A DNA stretch of 64,000 nt from Corynebacterium sp. ACRQK (GTDB lineage Bacteria > Actinomycetota > Actinomycetes > Mycobacteriales > Mycobacteriaceae), in the NCBI RefSeq assembly GCF_022345965.1, contig NZ_JAKRMU010000001.1, positions 496,001 to 560,000 on the forward strand. Reading direction: 5' to 3'. The notes under the pieces are model-generated. The model did not search any database and was not told the origin of the DNA. It worked only from the letters and a program-made list of their open reading frames with translations. The position numbers and the translations under genes were made by a program. Below are positions 27,204 through 36,259 of the stretch, piece after piece. Position 1 is the stretch's first letter. Each line of letters begins with the position of its first letter.

Positions 27204-28520
27204 CTACTGGTCAAGCTGGGCGATAACGTGATTCGCTGCCCGCTGCCCACTACGCAGCACACCATCGATGCTCGGCGTAGCGTGCTGGGCGCCGGCTAGG
27301 GCAATACGACTGCCTTGAAGTTCCCGCTCCCCCAATTCCTTGCCTATGCGTTGCAAGCTTTGAGGGAGGATGAGCGGGATGGCGTCAATAAACTTCTGCT
27401 CCGTAACCAGTTCCCAACCGGAAGAATCTACACCGAACAGCGAGCCCAAACCGCGCTGCACATCAGCCACCGACGGCTCCTCGGCGGGGTTGGAACCGCG
27501 CGGGTGCACGTGGTTAGCTGCCACCAGATGCCTGCCAGGCGCATAGCTCGGGGCGGCGGCGGTGACCTCCGTGGCTGATGTAATTGGGGTGCTGCGAGTG
27601 CCATCCACGGTCAGCAACCCCTCGTCCATCACCGGCTCGTCTGAGACGAACCACCAGGAAGAAACGCTGGTCGTGGGCACTTCCGGCGACCCCAGCAACT
27701 CGGTTTCCCGCTGCGGATCGACAGCTACGATGACATGCGAGAAGTGTTCGGTCTCCGCCCCGTTGACCGTCACTTTTACCCCGGAATGATCCTCCTCGAT
27801 GGCGGTCACGAGCGAGTTCAGATGGAACTCTACCCCCGGTACGCGAGCGAGCGCCGCCGAGAGTTCGCCCATACCGTTTTCCAGCACAGCCAGGTTGCCG
27901 CGCAGCATCGTGGCGACCATCCACTTGGCGAAAATCGCGGAAGACTCGCTTTCAGCGTCGAACAGGAATGCGCGCAACAACGGGTCAATCGCCACGGCGC
28001 GAGTGCGTCGGTGCACACCCCGCTGGTCCAGCGATTCGCAGGCCTTCACATCCTCGTCAATGTGTTTCTGCTTGATGCTGCGCAGTTCCAGGCTAGAGCG
28101 GTGGGATAGCTCGGACTTTAGCCAGCGGCGAAGGGCTAATAGATCTCGGAAGGATAGAGCGCTGCGCGCCTTCGAGCGCATGAGATTGGGAATTAGATGC
28201 GGTGCTCGGATCGGGTCGCAGATCAGCGCCAACCCGTCGTCTGTGAGCGTTTGGATTGCTGGCTGGAAGTAGCGGATCCCCAGCGCGGCGTACTCCCCTG
28301 GCTGCAGGATTTCTTTCACCGCCGGGTACCAGGAGTTGAAGGTCTGCAGTCCGTTGTCGATGATCACACCGTCGATCTTTTGGCTACGCATACGCCCACC
28401 TAGACCGTCGCTGGCTTCGAAGACAGTGCAGTTCATGCCACTCTTGTGCAGGGTGCGTGCTGCGGCGAGTCCGGCTAGCCCGCCTCCTACGATGGCTACA
28501 TTGGCTTCGTTTTCCGCCAT
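27204..28520 (-). CDS. FAD-dependent amine oxidase/desaturase-like oxidoreductase
   Basis: This 438-residue flavoprotein has an N-terminal dinucleotide-binding fold VAIVGGGLAGLAAARTLHKSG followed by VFEASDGLGGRMRSQ, the GG motif of the amine oxidase/phytoene desaturase superfamily. The C-terminus has the matching FAD-binding end (RIALAGAQHATPSIDGVLRSGQRAA). The substrate is unknown; carotenoid, protoporphyrinogen or amine-like substrates all occur in this superfamily. The longer open frame begins 19 codons upstream, but ATG at 28520 has GGGAG at 7 nt and starts just before the Rossmann fold. It stands alone on the minus strand. Confidence 0.78.
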   Translation of the reverse strand: MAENEANVAIVGGGLAGLAAARTLHKSGMNCTVFEASDGLGGRMRSQKIDGVIIDNGLQTFNSWYPAVKEILQPGEYAALGIRYFQPAIQTLTDDGLALICDPIRAPHLIPNLMRSKARSALSFRDLLALRRWLKSELSHRSSLELRSIKQKHIDEDVKACESLDQRGVHRRTRAVAIDPLLRAFLFDAESESSAIFAKWMVATMLRGNLAVLENGMGELSAALARVPGVEFHLNSLVTAIEEDHSGVKVTVNGAETEHFSHVIVAVDPQRETELLGSPEVPTTSVSSWWFVSDEPVMDEGLLTVDGTRSTPITSATEVTAAAPSYAPGRHLVAANHVHPRGSNPAEEPSVADVQRGLGSLFGVDSSGWELVTEQKFIDAIPLILPQSLQRIGKELGERELQGSRIALAGAQHATPSIDGVLRSGQRAANHVIAQLDQ

Positions 28521-28813
28521 GTCGCTGCTCCCTAACCTGTCTTTACCGGCCTGCTGTTTCTGCCTGCGCTCGCGCACCTACTGTGCCCATGCTATCGCAC
28601 AGACTATTGCGTACGGTCGCTCGCAACACCTTCCCTTATTCGATTATGTGTTCTATTATTTTCTTAATGACGCCACCCGTGTCCAACCCGTTGCCTACTC
28701 TGAATCCCTGAACGCAGACCACTGGTGGCGGGGCTCTTCAATGGAGGTCCGCCACAACTGATCAACACAAGAACACTCAATCTAAGAACATTCATGTAAG
28801 GAAGTGAGCAACC
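28521..28813. other. Divergent intergenic region with repeats
   Basis: This gap of 293 bp lies between the FAD oxidoreductase (minus) and an unknown gene (plus). It holds a 7-bp inverted repeat, GTGGCGG and CCGCCAC, near 28724-28754. Just before the plus-strand Shine-Dalgarno it holds two direct copies of AAGAACANTCA (28769-28779 and 28784-28794). No convincing gene is seen. Confidence 0.4.
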
Positions 28814-29347
28814 ATGAAGTCCCGCATCACCACTCGGCGAGCAACGGTTCCCCGCCCAGTCGCTGGGCGTCCGGCACCCCGGCGCACGGACGCTACCCCG
28901 CCTTCTCTGCGGAGTTTCGCTCTGAGCGAGCCCCACCGTGCGGCGGTAGAGGCGCGCGCTATGTTGCGTCATCCGCGCAGCCTAATCCGCATCACTCCCG
29001 GCTGGCAGGCACCTCGTTTCGCTGTGGAGGCCGGCGATTCCACCGCGTTAGTGCATGTTTCACGACGGCGAATGACTCCGCTGCTGTGGTCCAGGCTCAG
29101 CGGTCAACAGGCACCCGAGGGGCAGGATTTGTTCCTGGTCACGGTATCCGTGGAGTGTCCGCGCTGGATGCACCATGAATCCATCCGCTTGCTAGAGCTC
29201 ATCCTGGGCCAAGCGTGGACGGTGCGGGAAGATCCGCAGGAATTTCGGGATCGCCACCACCAGGCTCAGGTCGGCCTGACATGGCACGCGTTGGTGACGC
29301 AGGAGGATCTGCAGGCCAGCAACGCTCCGGCTCCCCACGCCGCCTGA
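28814..29347 (+). CDS. Conserved hypothetical protein
   Basis: This 177-residue protein has no family that I recognise. The first 40 residues are basic and proline-rich (TTRRATVPRPVAGRP) and look disordered. The remainder is a soluble alpha/beta-like domain with RITPGWQAPRFAVEAG and a Trp/His motif CPRWMHHESIRLLELILGQAW. There is no signal peptide or membrane segment. AAGGAAGTGA lies 6-8 nt before the ATG. It converges on the acidic protein gene with 1 bp between stop codons. Confidence 0.6.
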   Translation: MKSRITTRRATVPRPVAGRPAPRRTDATPPSLRSFALSEPHRAAVEARAMLRHPRSLIRITPGWQAPRFAVEAGDSTALVHVSRRRMTPLLWSRLSGQQAPEGQDLFLVTVSVECPRWMHHESIRLLELILGQAWTVREDPQEFRDRHHQAQVGLTWHALVTQEDLQASNAPAPHAA

Positions 29348-29348
29348 G

Positions 29349-30116
29349 CTAGCCCTCGTCCTCTGTTGCGTCCTCGTTGTCAAACTCTTCGTCGTAGTAA
29401 TCGAACTCGTCCTCCAGCGGGACCAACAGCTCTTCCCACTCGGTAGCCTGCACTTGTGCGACCGCTAAGGCGTCAAAGAGTTGATCAAAGTCCGTGAACG
29501 TGCCCAGTTCCAGAACCTCTTGGGTCATCTCGGCGGCGTCCTCAAGGACGTTCTGGTACATCACTTCGCGCTCGAAGTCACTGAGGGTCTCGTCGCTATC
29601 CAGCTCAGCCTCAGCTTGGGCTACAAGCTCGTCGTACTCTTCGCCGAAGGTCACAAACGTCACGGTCGCTTCGGGTTCATCAGTACCGGATCCCAGCATC
29701 ACTGTGATGAGGGAACCGTTGCCCACCTCTGCGCGCACCAGCATCGGCTCAATAAGATCTTGCTCAAACTCGAGGTCGGAGATGCGATCGTCGGTGCCTT
29801 CCAGCAAATCGTGCAACACGGTAATGCACTGGTCAGTCGCGATGTACTGTGCCACCACTGCAACGGCGGCTTCAACGGAAAACACCACGCCGACCAGAGT
29901 GTCCTCGAACTCTTCAATACCTGCGACCTCGTCGAGCTCCCCCTTGGCCATGAACACATTCGCTGAGTTAATCCCCGCCGTGGTGCTCGTTTGCTCGATC
30001 TGCTGGAAATGAATCTCCAGTTCCGGAGCGATCGGTACGAACAACATGTCGTCGTTTACTCGCGACTCAATACCCTCAGTATCCAGCGCCTGAGCAATGT
30101 CCTCGTAGAAACCCAC
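29349..30116 (-). CDS. Conserved acidic hypothetical protein
   Basis: This protein of about 255 residues is strongly acidic throughout, with a C-terminal tail rich in Glu, Asp and Tyr (EDEFDYYDEEFDNED). Internally it looks like two halves of a YbjN-like or T3SS-chaperone-like fold (GFYEDIAQALDTEGIES near the start and VFSVEAAVAVVAQYIA in the middle), but this is only an impression. The start GTG at 30116 is chosen because GGGAG lies 9 nt upstream; the frame is open to 30257 and an ATG at 30200 is also possible. The function is unknown. The region 30117-30321 upstream holds no other gene. Confidence 0.6.
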   Translation of the reverse strand: MGFYEDIAQALDTEGIESRVNDDMLFVPIAPELEIHFQQIEQTSTTAGINSANVFMAKGELDEVAGIEEFEDTLVGVVFSVEAAVAVVAQYIATDQCITVLHDLLEGTDDRISDLEFEQDLIEPMLVRAEVGNGSLITVMLGSGTDEPEATVTFVTFGEEYDELVAQAEAELDSDETLSDFEREVMYQNVLEDAAEMTQEVLELGTFTDFDQLFDALAVAQVQATEWEELLVPLEDEFDYYDEEFDNEDATEDEG

Positions 30117-30321
30117 AGCCAACGTCTCCCTAGTATTTCCTAGTGTTTTATGAGGTGTTTCAGTCCGAAGCGAACGTGCATTCCGAGACTTGGGCACCAT
30201 AGTAACCCGATCCCGGACAACACGTCTCCATGCAAAACCAATTGGGTGCCTCTCCACCTCATGAGCCCACCGTGAGCCCCCCTTGTGGACCCGTATAGTC
30301 CGTCGCTATCTCACACCAGAA

Positions 30322-31836
30322 CTAGCGCCCGGGCCTAGGCATCGCCACGGAGCTCTCGTCGCCCTCCCAGCCCCGCATGTCGAACTTCTCCCATACCCGG
30401 CGAAACTCCGCACGGGGATCTTCCTCCAGCCTCACTTCCCGCTCAAACACCTGCGTCGCCCGGTTTTCTAATGTGTAAGGCGCCCACCCCGGGTTGGCAT
30501 CCCAGATAAACGCCTTCCAGGCCCTTTGCATGTGTTCAGAGACCACAGCCATCTCCCCGCCTAAAACGAAGCTGGCCTTCGAGGACTTGGCGTCACCAAA
30601 AAGAGCCGACAGCTCCATCGAATGCATCGCCCCCACCCCGAGCCGCCGCAACATCGCGGGGGTATAGTCGAAGCGATACATCCATACGGGTGCCCCGGCC
30701 GCCTGGTGCAAATCGGCGAGCCGGATGGACTGCGCCCAGAACACGGCGTCGGTGAGCATTTGCGCAAAAACCCCGCGGCGCCCAATGTCCCCGTAGGCGG
30801 TCTCGATCTGTTCGGCCAGCGCCGGATCGTGGGCACGCAGCATTGTCCGGGCCGCCTTTATCCGAGCAGTCTTAGAAAAGAACAGCACCTGTGCGGCCGA
30901 CAGTTCGTCATTGTTAGTGCCAATGAGCAGCGGGATCTGCCGATGCTCGGCACGCTCGAAGATTCCCAAAGGGTGGTCCGAAAGAAGTTCACCGTCGATG
31001 GCGATGCCAAAGGCCATATTCATTTCCCGTAGTCCGCCACCCCGCCACAGCATCTGCTGCCCAGCGCGCACCACGTCGGCGAAGTGCAAAGCGCGTAGTT
31101 CGGCGATGGACGTCGTGCGCGGAACCAGTCCGGAATATTGCGTGAGTTTGCGTGCCCATAGGTTCGACTGAGCGTTGGTGTGCACGCTCATCACGGGTGC
31201 CGACTGCAGAATTACCCGGTGGAAGAGACCCCGTGCAGCGGGAATGGTCATCAAAGTGGCAGCGGAAGTCCCGCCTGCGGATTCACCCATTAGAACCACA
31301 TTGGCCGGGTCGCCCCCGAAGCCCGCGATGTTCTTCCGCACCCATTCCAGCGCCAGGATCTGGTCGCGGGTCGCGGGGTTGGGTTCGCACCCGGCGGTGT
31401 CGGGGACGTCCAGGGAGCTCATATCCACATACCCCAGCGCGCCGAGCCGGAAGTTCAAAGCGACGTACACTACGTCCAATTCTTTGGCGAAGTTATGCCC
31501 CCGCAGTACTGCCGTGTGGGAGGCCCCGGCGAAGAACCCTCCACCGTGCAGGAACACCACAACTGGCAACTTGGCGTCGGTGTCTGGCCGGACGATATCT
31601 AGGTTCAGGCAGTCCTCGTCGCCGATGACTTCGTCTTTCCAGTTGTAAGCCGTCTGTGGAGCGACGTTTCCGTACTCTTCCGCTGGCCACTCCCCCTGCC
31701 AGCGCACTGGACGTGGGGCTTTCCAGCGTTCCGCGGAGCCGAATGGAATGCCGCGCCACGTCCGCACGCCATCGACCCGGACGCCCCGGACGAATCCGCC
31801 CGTGGTCTCTACGCGTACGCCATCCTGATTCATCAT
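30322..31836 (-). CDS. Type B carboxylesterase
   Basis: This 504-residue alpha/beta hydrolase belongs to the carboxylesterase/para-nitrobenzyl esterase family. The oxyanion region is VFLHGGGFFAGA. The nucleophile serine is in GESAGGTSAA near residue 190. The acidic residue is probably in LIGTNNDELSA, and the histidine in VGAMHSMELSALFG. No signal peptide is seen, so it is likely cytoplasmic. It hydrolyses short or medium-chain esters, with the natural substrate unknown. The divergent gene starts 87 bp away, so the promoters lie in that interval. Confidence 0.88.
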   Translation of the reverse strand: MMNQDGVRVETTGGFVRGVRVDGVRTWRGIPFGSAERWKAPRPVRWQGEWPAEEYGNVAPQTAYNWKDEVIGDEDCLNLDIVRPDTDAKLPVVVFLHGGGFFAGASHTAVLRGHNFAKELDVVYVALNFRLGALGYVDMSSLDVPDTAGCEPNPATRDQILALEWVRKNIAGFGGDPANVVLMGESAGGTSAATLMTIPAARGLFHRVILQSAPVMSVHTNAQSNLWARKLTQYSGLVPRTTSIAELRALHFADVVRAGQQMLWRGGGLREMNMAFGIAIDGELLSDHPLGIFERAEHRQIPLLIGTNNDELSAAQVLFFSKTARIKAARTMLRAHDPALAEQIETAYGDIGRRGVFAQMLTDAVFWAQSIRLADLHQAAGAPVWMYRFDYTPAMLRRLGVGAMHSMELSALFGDAKSSKASFVLGGEMAVVSEHMQRAWKAFIWDANPGWAPYTLENRATQVFEREVRLEEDPRAEFRRVWEKFDMRGWEGDESSVAMPRPGR

Positions 31837-31909
31837 TTCACTATCCTAAGCACTAGCGCCTACCGACGGTCGGGCAAGCGCATCCCCTACCATCGGCGAA
31901 CTTTTGCCC

Positions 31910-31915
31910 TACTGT
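31910..31915 (+). promoter_or_regulatory. -10 element of leaderless promoter
   Basis: TACTGT ends 8 nt before the ATG at 31924, with no Shine-Dalgarno between. Confidence 0.4.
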
Positions 31916-31923
31916 TGGTGCCC

Positions 31924-32691
31924 ATGGGAATTCTCAACTTCGGCACGTCCAATCAACCGCGCGACGAGGCCACGGCTACCACTGATCTCATTCAGCAGGC
32001 TCGGCATGCACCGTACCCCTCCGGCCCAATCGCTCGCCGCTTCTTCGGAGCCATCGACCGCACGGTCTCTATCCAGGAGCCGCTGATCCGGTCCTATGTG
32101 GCAAAGATTGAGCAGAAGCATGGTGACGCCACGCCGCAGCGCCGACAGGAAATTCTGGACACGCACTTTAAGAATCTGGCCACGGGTTCCGGCGCGGGCA
32201 CCGGTGGCGTGGCCGCCGTTCCGGGCGTGGGTACTTTGCTCTCCTTGGCGGGAATTGCCGCGGAATCCGCGTTGCTCATTGAGGTTTGTGCACTTTACGC
32301 CCTGGCATCAGCAGAGTTGAATGGCATCGATATTTCCAAGGAAGAGACGCGCCGTGCGGTGGTGTATCTGGCGATCTCCGGGGCTACGGCCAAGGAGTTG
32401 GTACAGGCACTGGCCGAGGACCGCACCTTAAGCTCGCTGCAGGCAGCTAACCGGCTGCGAGGTGCGCGCAAACTGCGCAAAACCAGTTCCGTCGAGTTAA
32501 AGCAGGCCAACAACATCCTCGGACGCTTCGCATTTCGCCAGGTGCGCAAAAGCTTCGGCGGCGCAATGTTTAAGAAAGTTCTGCCGTTTGGCGTCGGCGC
32601 CTACCTGGGAGCTAAGGCCAACCGGAAGATCGCGGAGCGCATGATCGACAACGTGCACGTCTTCATCCGCGAGGCCGACGAGATCTTCTAG
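31924..32691 (+). CDS. Conserved hypothetical protein with hydrophobic centre
   Basis: This 255-residue protein has a soluble N-terminal third, then a Gly/Ala/Val-rich hydrophobic stretch (GGVAAVPGVGTLLSLAG and ESALLIEVCALYALASAEL). This resembles EcsC-like or TerB-associated membrane-linked proteins. A helical basic C-terminal part ends in an amphipathic helix. A gene for a similar conserved unknown lies at this place in C. glutamicum, next to the ABC transporter and odhA. The fused exporter gene starts 11 bp downstream, so the two are probably cotranscribed. ATG at 31924 is preferred to 31915, because 31915 overlaps the -10 box. Confidence 0.62.
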   Translation: MGILNFGTSNQPRDEATATTDLIQQARHAPYPSGPIARRFFGAIDRTVSIQEPLIRSYVAKIEQKHGDATPQRRQEILDTHFKNLATGSGAGTGGVAAVPGVGTLLSLAGIAAESALLIEVCALYALASAELNGIDISKEETRRAVVYLAISGATAKELVQALAEDRTLSSLQAANRLRGARKLRKTSSVELKQANNILGRFAFRQVRKSFGGAMFKKVLPFGVGAYLGAKANRKIAERMIDNVHVFIREADEIF

Positions 32692-32702
32692 CTCGCCGGG
32701 GG

Positions 32703-35700
32703 ATGTCCAACCCCCGCGTTAAAATCATCGGCGTGCTCAGAATCATCCGAGAATCCGCCCGGCACCACCGGTGGCTATTCACCGCCGTGGTGGTTTTCTC
32801 CGTGCTCTTGCCCACCATTGAGTTGCTACTGCCACTGCTCGCGGGCGCGTCCGTGGATGGCAGTACGCGCGCGATCGGGTTGCTGGTGGCGGTAGCCTGC
32901 GCGCGTTTCGTTACGCAGGCGTTGCGGCGTTTTCTATCTGGCACGTTTAGTGTGCGCGCTCAGCACAGCCTGCGCACCCGGATGTTTGCGGCGATCCAGG
33001 CGGTCGACGAGAACGCAGCGCGGTCTTTCGGCACCGGCCAGGTGATTTCGCGCACCATCACGGACCTGACGAAGGTGCAGGGCATGGTCGCGATGCTCCC
33101 ACTGATGGCTTCCAGCATGCTCGAGCTAGTGCTGATCTTCGCCGTGGTGCTGTGGATTTCTCCGCCCATCGCCGGGATTATTGCGGTACAGATCCCGCTG
33201 CTCCTCACCGTGGCTTATGCTTCGCGCAAGAAACTATACGGCCCGTCCTTGGCTTCGCAGCGCCAGGCGGCGGTGGTAGCAGAGCAGGTTGAGCGCACTG
33301 TTTCCGGCGTACAGGTGATGAAGAGCTTCGCTCAGGAGCCACGCGAAATCGGCCGCTACCGGCGGGAATCCGCCCGGCAGTATGGCATAAACATGCGCGT
33401 AGGCAAGCTCAGTGCAATATTCCAACCTGCACTTTCCGCCCTGCCAAACGTGGCGTTGGTGGCGGCGATTGCACTGGGCGGCTGGCTGGCCATGCACGAT
33501 GCGATCAGTGTTGGTGACTTCCTGGCGGTCTCCACGTTCATCACGATGCTCGCCCGTCTTACTCGCATGGCGGCGGGGATGCTGGTCAATGTGCACATCA
33601 CCCAACCGTGTGCGGATCGCATTTTCGAGATTATTGACGCCCCGCCGCGCCCCACCGGCACCACTTCTGTGCGCGCCCCCATGGGGTTTTTCGGCAGCGT
33701 ATCCATCAGCCCGGGGCAGCCCCCGATTCGGCTGAACATCCCACCGTCGAGTACGACGATCGTGGAAGGCCCAGTGGCTTCGGGAAAGACCCGCCTAGCC
33801 CACGCCTTGGCTGGCTTGAACACCCAGGATGCGGCGGACATCCAGGTGATGAATTCCGGCGATGGCACACCGATCCCGCTGCTGGAGGTGCGAGAATCCG
33901 GCCGGCCAGCGCTGGTGATGGACGAGGCGTTCCTTTACTCCGGGACGATTCGGGAAAACATTCTGCTTGGATACTCGGCCACGGACGCAAAGGTCTGGGA
34001 AGCCGCTCGGCTGGCCTGTGCCGATCACTTCATCTGCGAAGCGGGCGGGTTGGATACCGTCGTCGGCGAGCGCGGCATCACACTATCCGGCGGGCAGCGC
34101 CAGCGTATTGCCATCGCACGCGTGCTACTGCGAGCCCCGCACACGATAATTTTCGATGACGCTACCTCGGCCATCGACCAGGCCACCGAGGCTCGGATCC
34201 TGGCTAACCTCCGCGCCGCGGTGTCCCAGCCTACGGTGATTTACATAAGCCACCGCGCGGACGGTGGCTTCCGCGATCCGGACCAGACGATATCCCTGCC
34301 TGCAGCACTGCCGACGGTTGCGGCTGAATCAGCCTCAGTCGCAGCCGAAACCGCCCCTGTCTCCGACGGTGCTGCCGACCCCGCGAGTCACCCATCCGTA
34401 GAACCTCGAATCGCGGACCTCAACGACAGCGGAAGCTTCCGCCTGCGCACCCTGTTCGCCATGGTGCCCGGTCTCATCGCAGCGGTGGTCGTCACGCTGT
34501 TCCTCTCCTCCGCCGCCGACATCGCCCTGCCCACCTTTATCCGCCACGCCATCGACGGCGGAGTGGCGAACAACGATATGGGGGCACTGTGGATCACTTG
34601 TGGAGCCGCCCTGCTCGTAGTGGCGCTTTCGTGGGGCGCACAGAGCGCCAATACCGTGCTCACCACGCTGACTGGTGAAAGGCTGATTTTCACCTTGCGA
34701 AACCGGCTGTTCCGACACATCACCAGGATGGATCTTCTGTGGTTCCACCGCCAGTCGAGCGGCAGGATCATGACCCGCCTCACGACCGACATCGACTCTC
34801 TTTCGAACTTCCTGCAGTCTGGGCTTTCCCAAACAATCGTGTCGGCCACCCTGGCTTTAGGCATCCTTGGAATGCTTATCAGCACTGATCTCACGCTGGC
34901 TGGAATAGTCGCGCTATTCTTACCCGTGATCGTGGTGGCGACGGTGATATTCCGCATGATTTCCCATCGCCTCTACACCCGGGCAAGAAACCAGATCAGC
35001 CAAGTCAATGCCACGTTCCAGGAAGCTCTCATGGGACTGCCCACTGGCCAAGCTTTCGGCTACGCTGCGGCATTGCAGGCTCGCCTGGATAACGAATCCC
35101 GTGAATACCTCCGCCTGCGCACCCATTCCCAAACAGCGGTAAGCCTTTATTTTCCCGGCATTAATCTGCTCACTCAGCTCGCGCAGGCCGCGATACTCAG
35201 TGCCGGCGGAACCCTCATTGCCAATGGCCAGACCTCCGAGGGCGCGCTGGTTGCATTCAGCCTCTACCTGACAATGCTCTTCGGCCCGATTCAACAGCTT
35301 TCCCAAGTATTCGATCAGTTCCAGCAAGCCAGCGTCAGTGCCTCCCGGATCCGCGAACTACTTAACGAACGCCCGGCAATCACCGCAGTAGCAGACGGAG
35401 AAGTACCGGCTTTCGTGAATGGCCCGGCGATTGGGTGTGAGGGCGTCATATATAAATACAGAAGCGACAAACCAAGCAAGCACAGCGAACAAGGCGAACA
35501 GAGTGAAAACGCCGAGCCCACCCTAGATATCGCCCACACTTTCCGCGGCACAACAGCAGTGGTCGGTGTAACGGGCGCGGGCAAAACCACCCTGCTGCGG
35601 CTAATAAACCGGTTCATGGATCCCACGGAGGGGACGATAAGGGCGGACGGCACAGATATCCGAGCTTTCGATGTGCGCGGCTGGCGGCGCTGCATCGGCA

Positions 35701-36206
35701 CGGTGCCTCAAGAGCCGTATTTGTTCGCCGGAACTGTGGCCGAGAACATCGCTTATGGCGCAGACGAAACGAGCAAAACCGACCTAGCCCAGGTGCAGGC
35801 GGCCGTAAAGCGAATTGGCGGCGAAAAGATCCTGCAGACCATACCCGGCGGGCTAAGCGCCCGCGTCTTCCCCGGAACGAGCACGCTCTCGGCTGGGCAA
35901 AAACACATGATCGCGCTAGCACGGGCGGAATACATCCGGCCGGCCATCATGTTGTTAGACGAGGCGACGGCCAACATCAGCGACGACGAGGAAGCGCAGA
36001 TCATCGAAGCGATCAACCGCGTGACCCGCGACCGTACCGCACTCATCGTCGCGCACCGGCTGCGCACTGCCGCCCGAGCCGACACAATCGTCGTAATGGA
36101 CCACGGCCGTATCGTCGAAATAGGCGAACATAACAACCTACTACAAAACGACGGCCCATATGCCGAATTGTGGAATGCCGCACCAAGACCCACAACGGGT
36201 TTGTAG
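32703..36206 (+). CDS. Fused ABC exporter (TMD-NBD-TMD-NBD)
   Basis: This 1167-residue single-chain ABC exporter is of the multidrug/lipid type. The first membrane domain is residues 15-300. NBD1 has Walker A GPVASGKT near 354, signature LSGGQRQRIAIAR near 462 and Walker B IIFDDATS, with Asp in place of the catalytic Glu. A linker rich in Ala, Pro and Glu follows (535-575). The second membrane domain runs from about 580. NBD2 has Walker A GVTGAGKTT near 956, a non-canonical signature LSAGQ near 1062 and normal Walker B IMLLDEATA. This pattern means one ATP site is degenerate, as in heterodimeric exporters. It lies directly upstream of odhA as in C. glutamicum. The substrate is unknown. Confidence 0.9.
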   Translation: MSNPRVKIIGVLRIIRESARHHRWLFTAVVVFSVLLPTIELLLPLLAGASVDGSTRAIGLLVAVACARFVTQALRRFLSGTFSVRAQHSLRTRMFAAIQAVDENAARSFGTGQVISRTITDLTKVQGMVAMLPLMASSMLELVLIFAVVLWISPPIAGIIAVQIPLLLTVAYASRKKLYGPSLASQRQAAVVAEQVERTVSGVQVMKSFAQEPREIGRYRRESARQYGINMRVGKLSAIFQPALSALPNVALVAAIALGGWLAMHDAISVGDFLAVSTFITMLARLTRMAAGMLVNVHITQPCADRIFEIIDAPPRPTGTTSVRAPMGFFGSVSISPGQPPIRLNIPPSSTTIVEGPVASGKTRLAHALAGLNTQDAADIQVMNSGDGTPIPLLEVRESGRPALVMDEAFLYSGTIRENILLGYSATDAKVWEAARLACADHFICEAGGLDTVVGERGITLSGGQRQRIAIARVLLRAPHTIIFDDATSAIDQATEARILANLRAAVSQPTVIYISHRADGGFRDPDQTISLPAALPTVAAESASVAAETAPVSDGAADPASHPSVEPRIADLNDSGSFRLRTLFAMVPGLIAAVVVTLFLSSAADIALPTFIRHAIDGGVANNDMGALWITCGAALLVVALSWGAQSANTVLTTLTGERLIFTLRNRLFRHITRMDLLWFHRQSSGRIMTRLTTDIDSLSNFLQSGLSQTIVSATLALGILGMLISTDLTLAGIVALFLPVIVVATVIFRMISHRLYTRARNQISQVNATFQEALMGLPTGQAFGYAAALQARLDNESREYLRLRTHSQTAVSLYFPGINLLTQLAQAAILSAGGTLIANGQTSEGALVAFSLYLTMLFGPIQQLSQVFDQFQQASVSASRIRELLNERPAITAVADGEVPAFVNGPAIGCEGVIYKYRSDKPSKHSEQGEQSENAEPTLDIAHTFRGTTAVVGVTGAGKTTLLRLINRFMDPTEGTIRADGTDIRAFDVRGWRRCIGTVPQEPYLFAGTVAENIAYGADETSKTDLAQVQAAVKRIGGEKILQTIPGGLSARVFPGTSTLSAGQKHMIALARAEYIRPAIMLLDEATANISDDEEAQIIEAINRVTRDRTALIVAHRLRTAARADTIVVMDHGRIVEIGEHNNLLQNDGPYAELWNAAPRPTTGL

Positions 36207-36212
36207 TAGGGT
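36207..36212 (+). promoter_or_regulatory. Possible -10 element of odhA
   Basis: TAGGGT directly follows the ABC exporter stop codon and would give a leader of about 40 nt before the odhA GTG. No clear -35 was seen. Confidence 0.35.
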
Positions 36213-36259
36213 GGAACGACGAGACTTAAAGTCATAAAGGAAAGAGGCGAGGACCTGCT

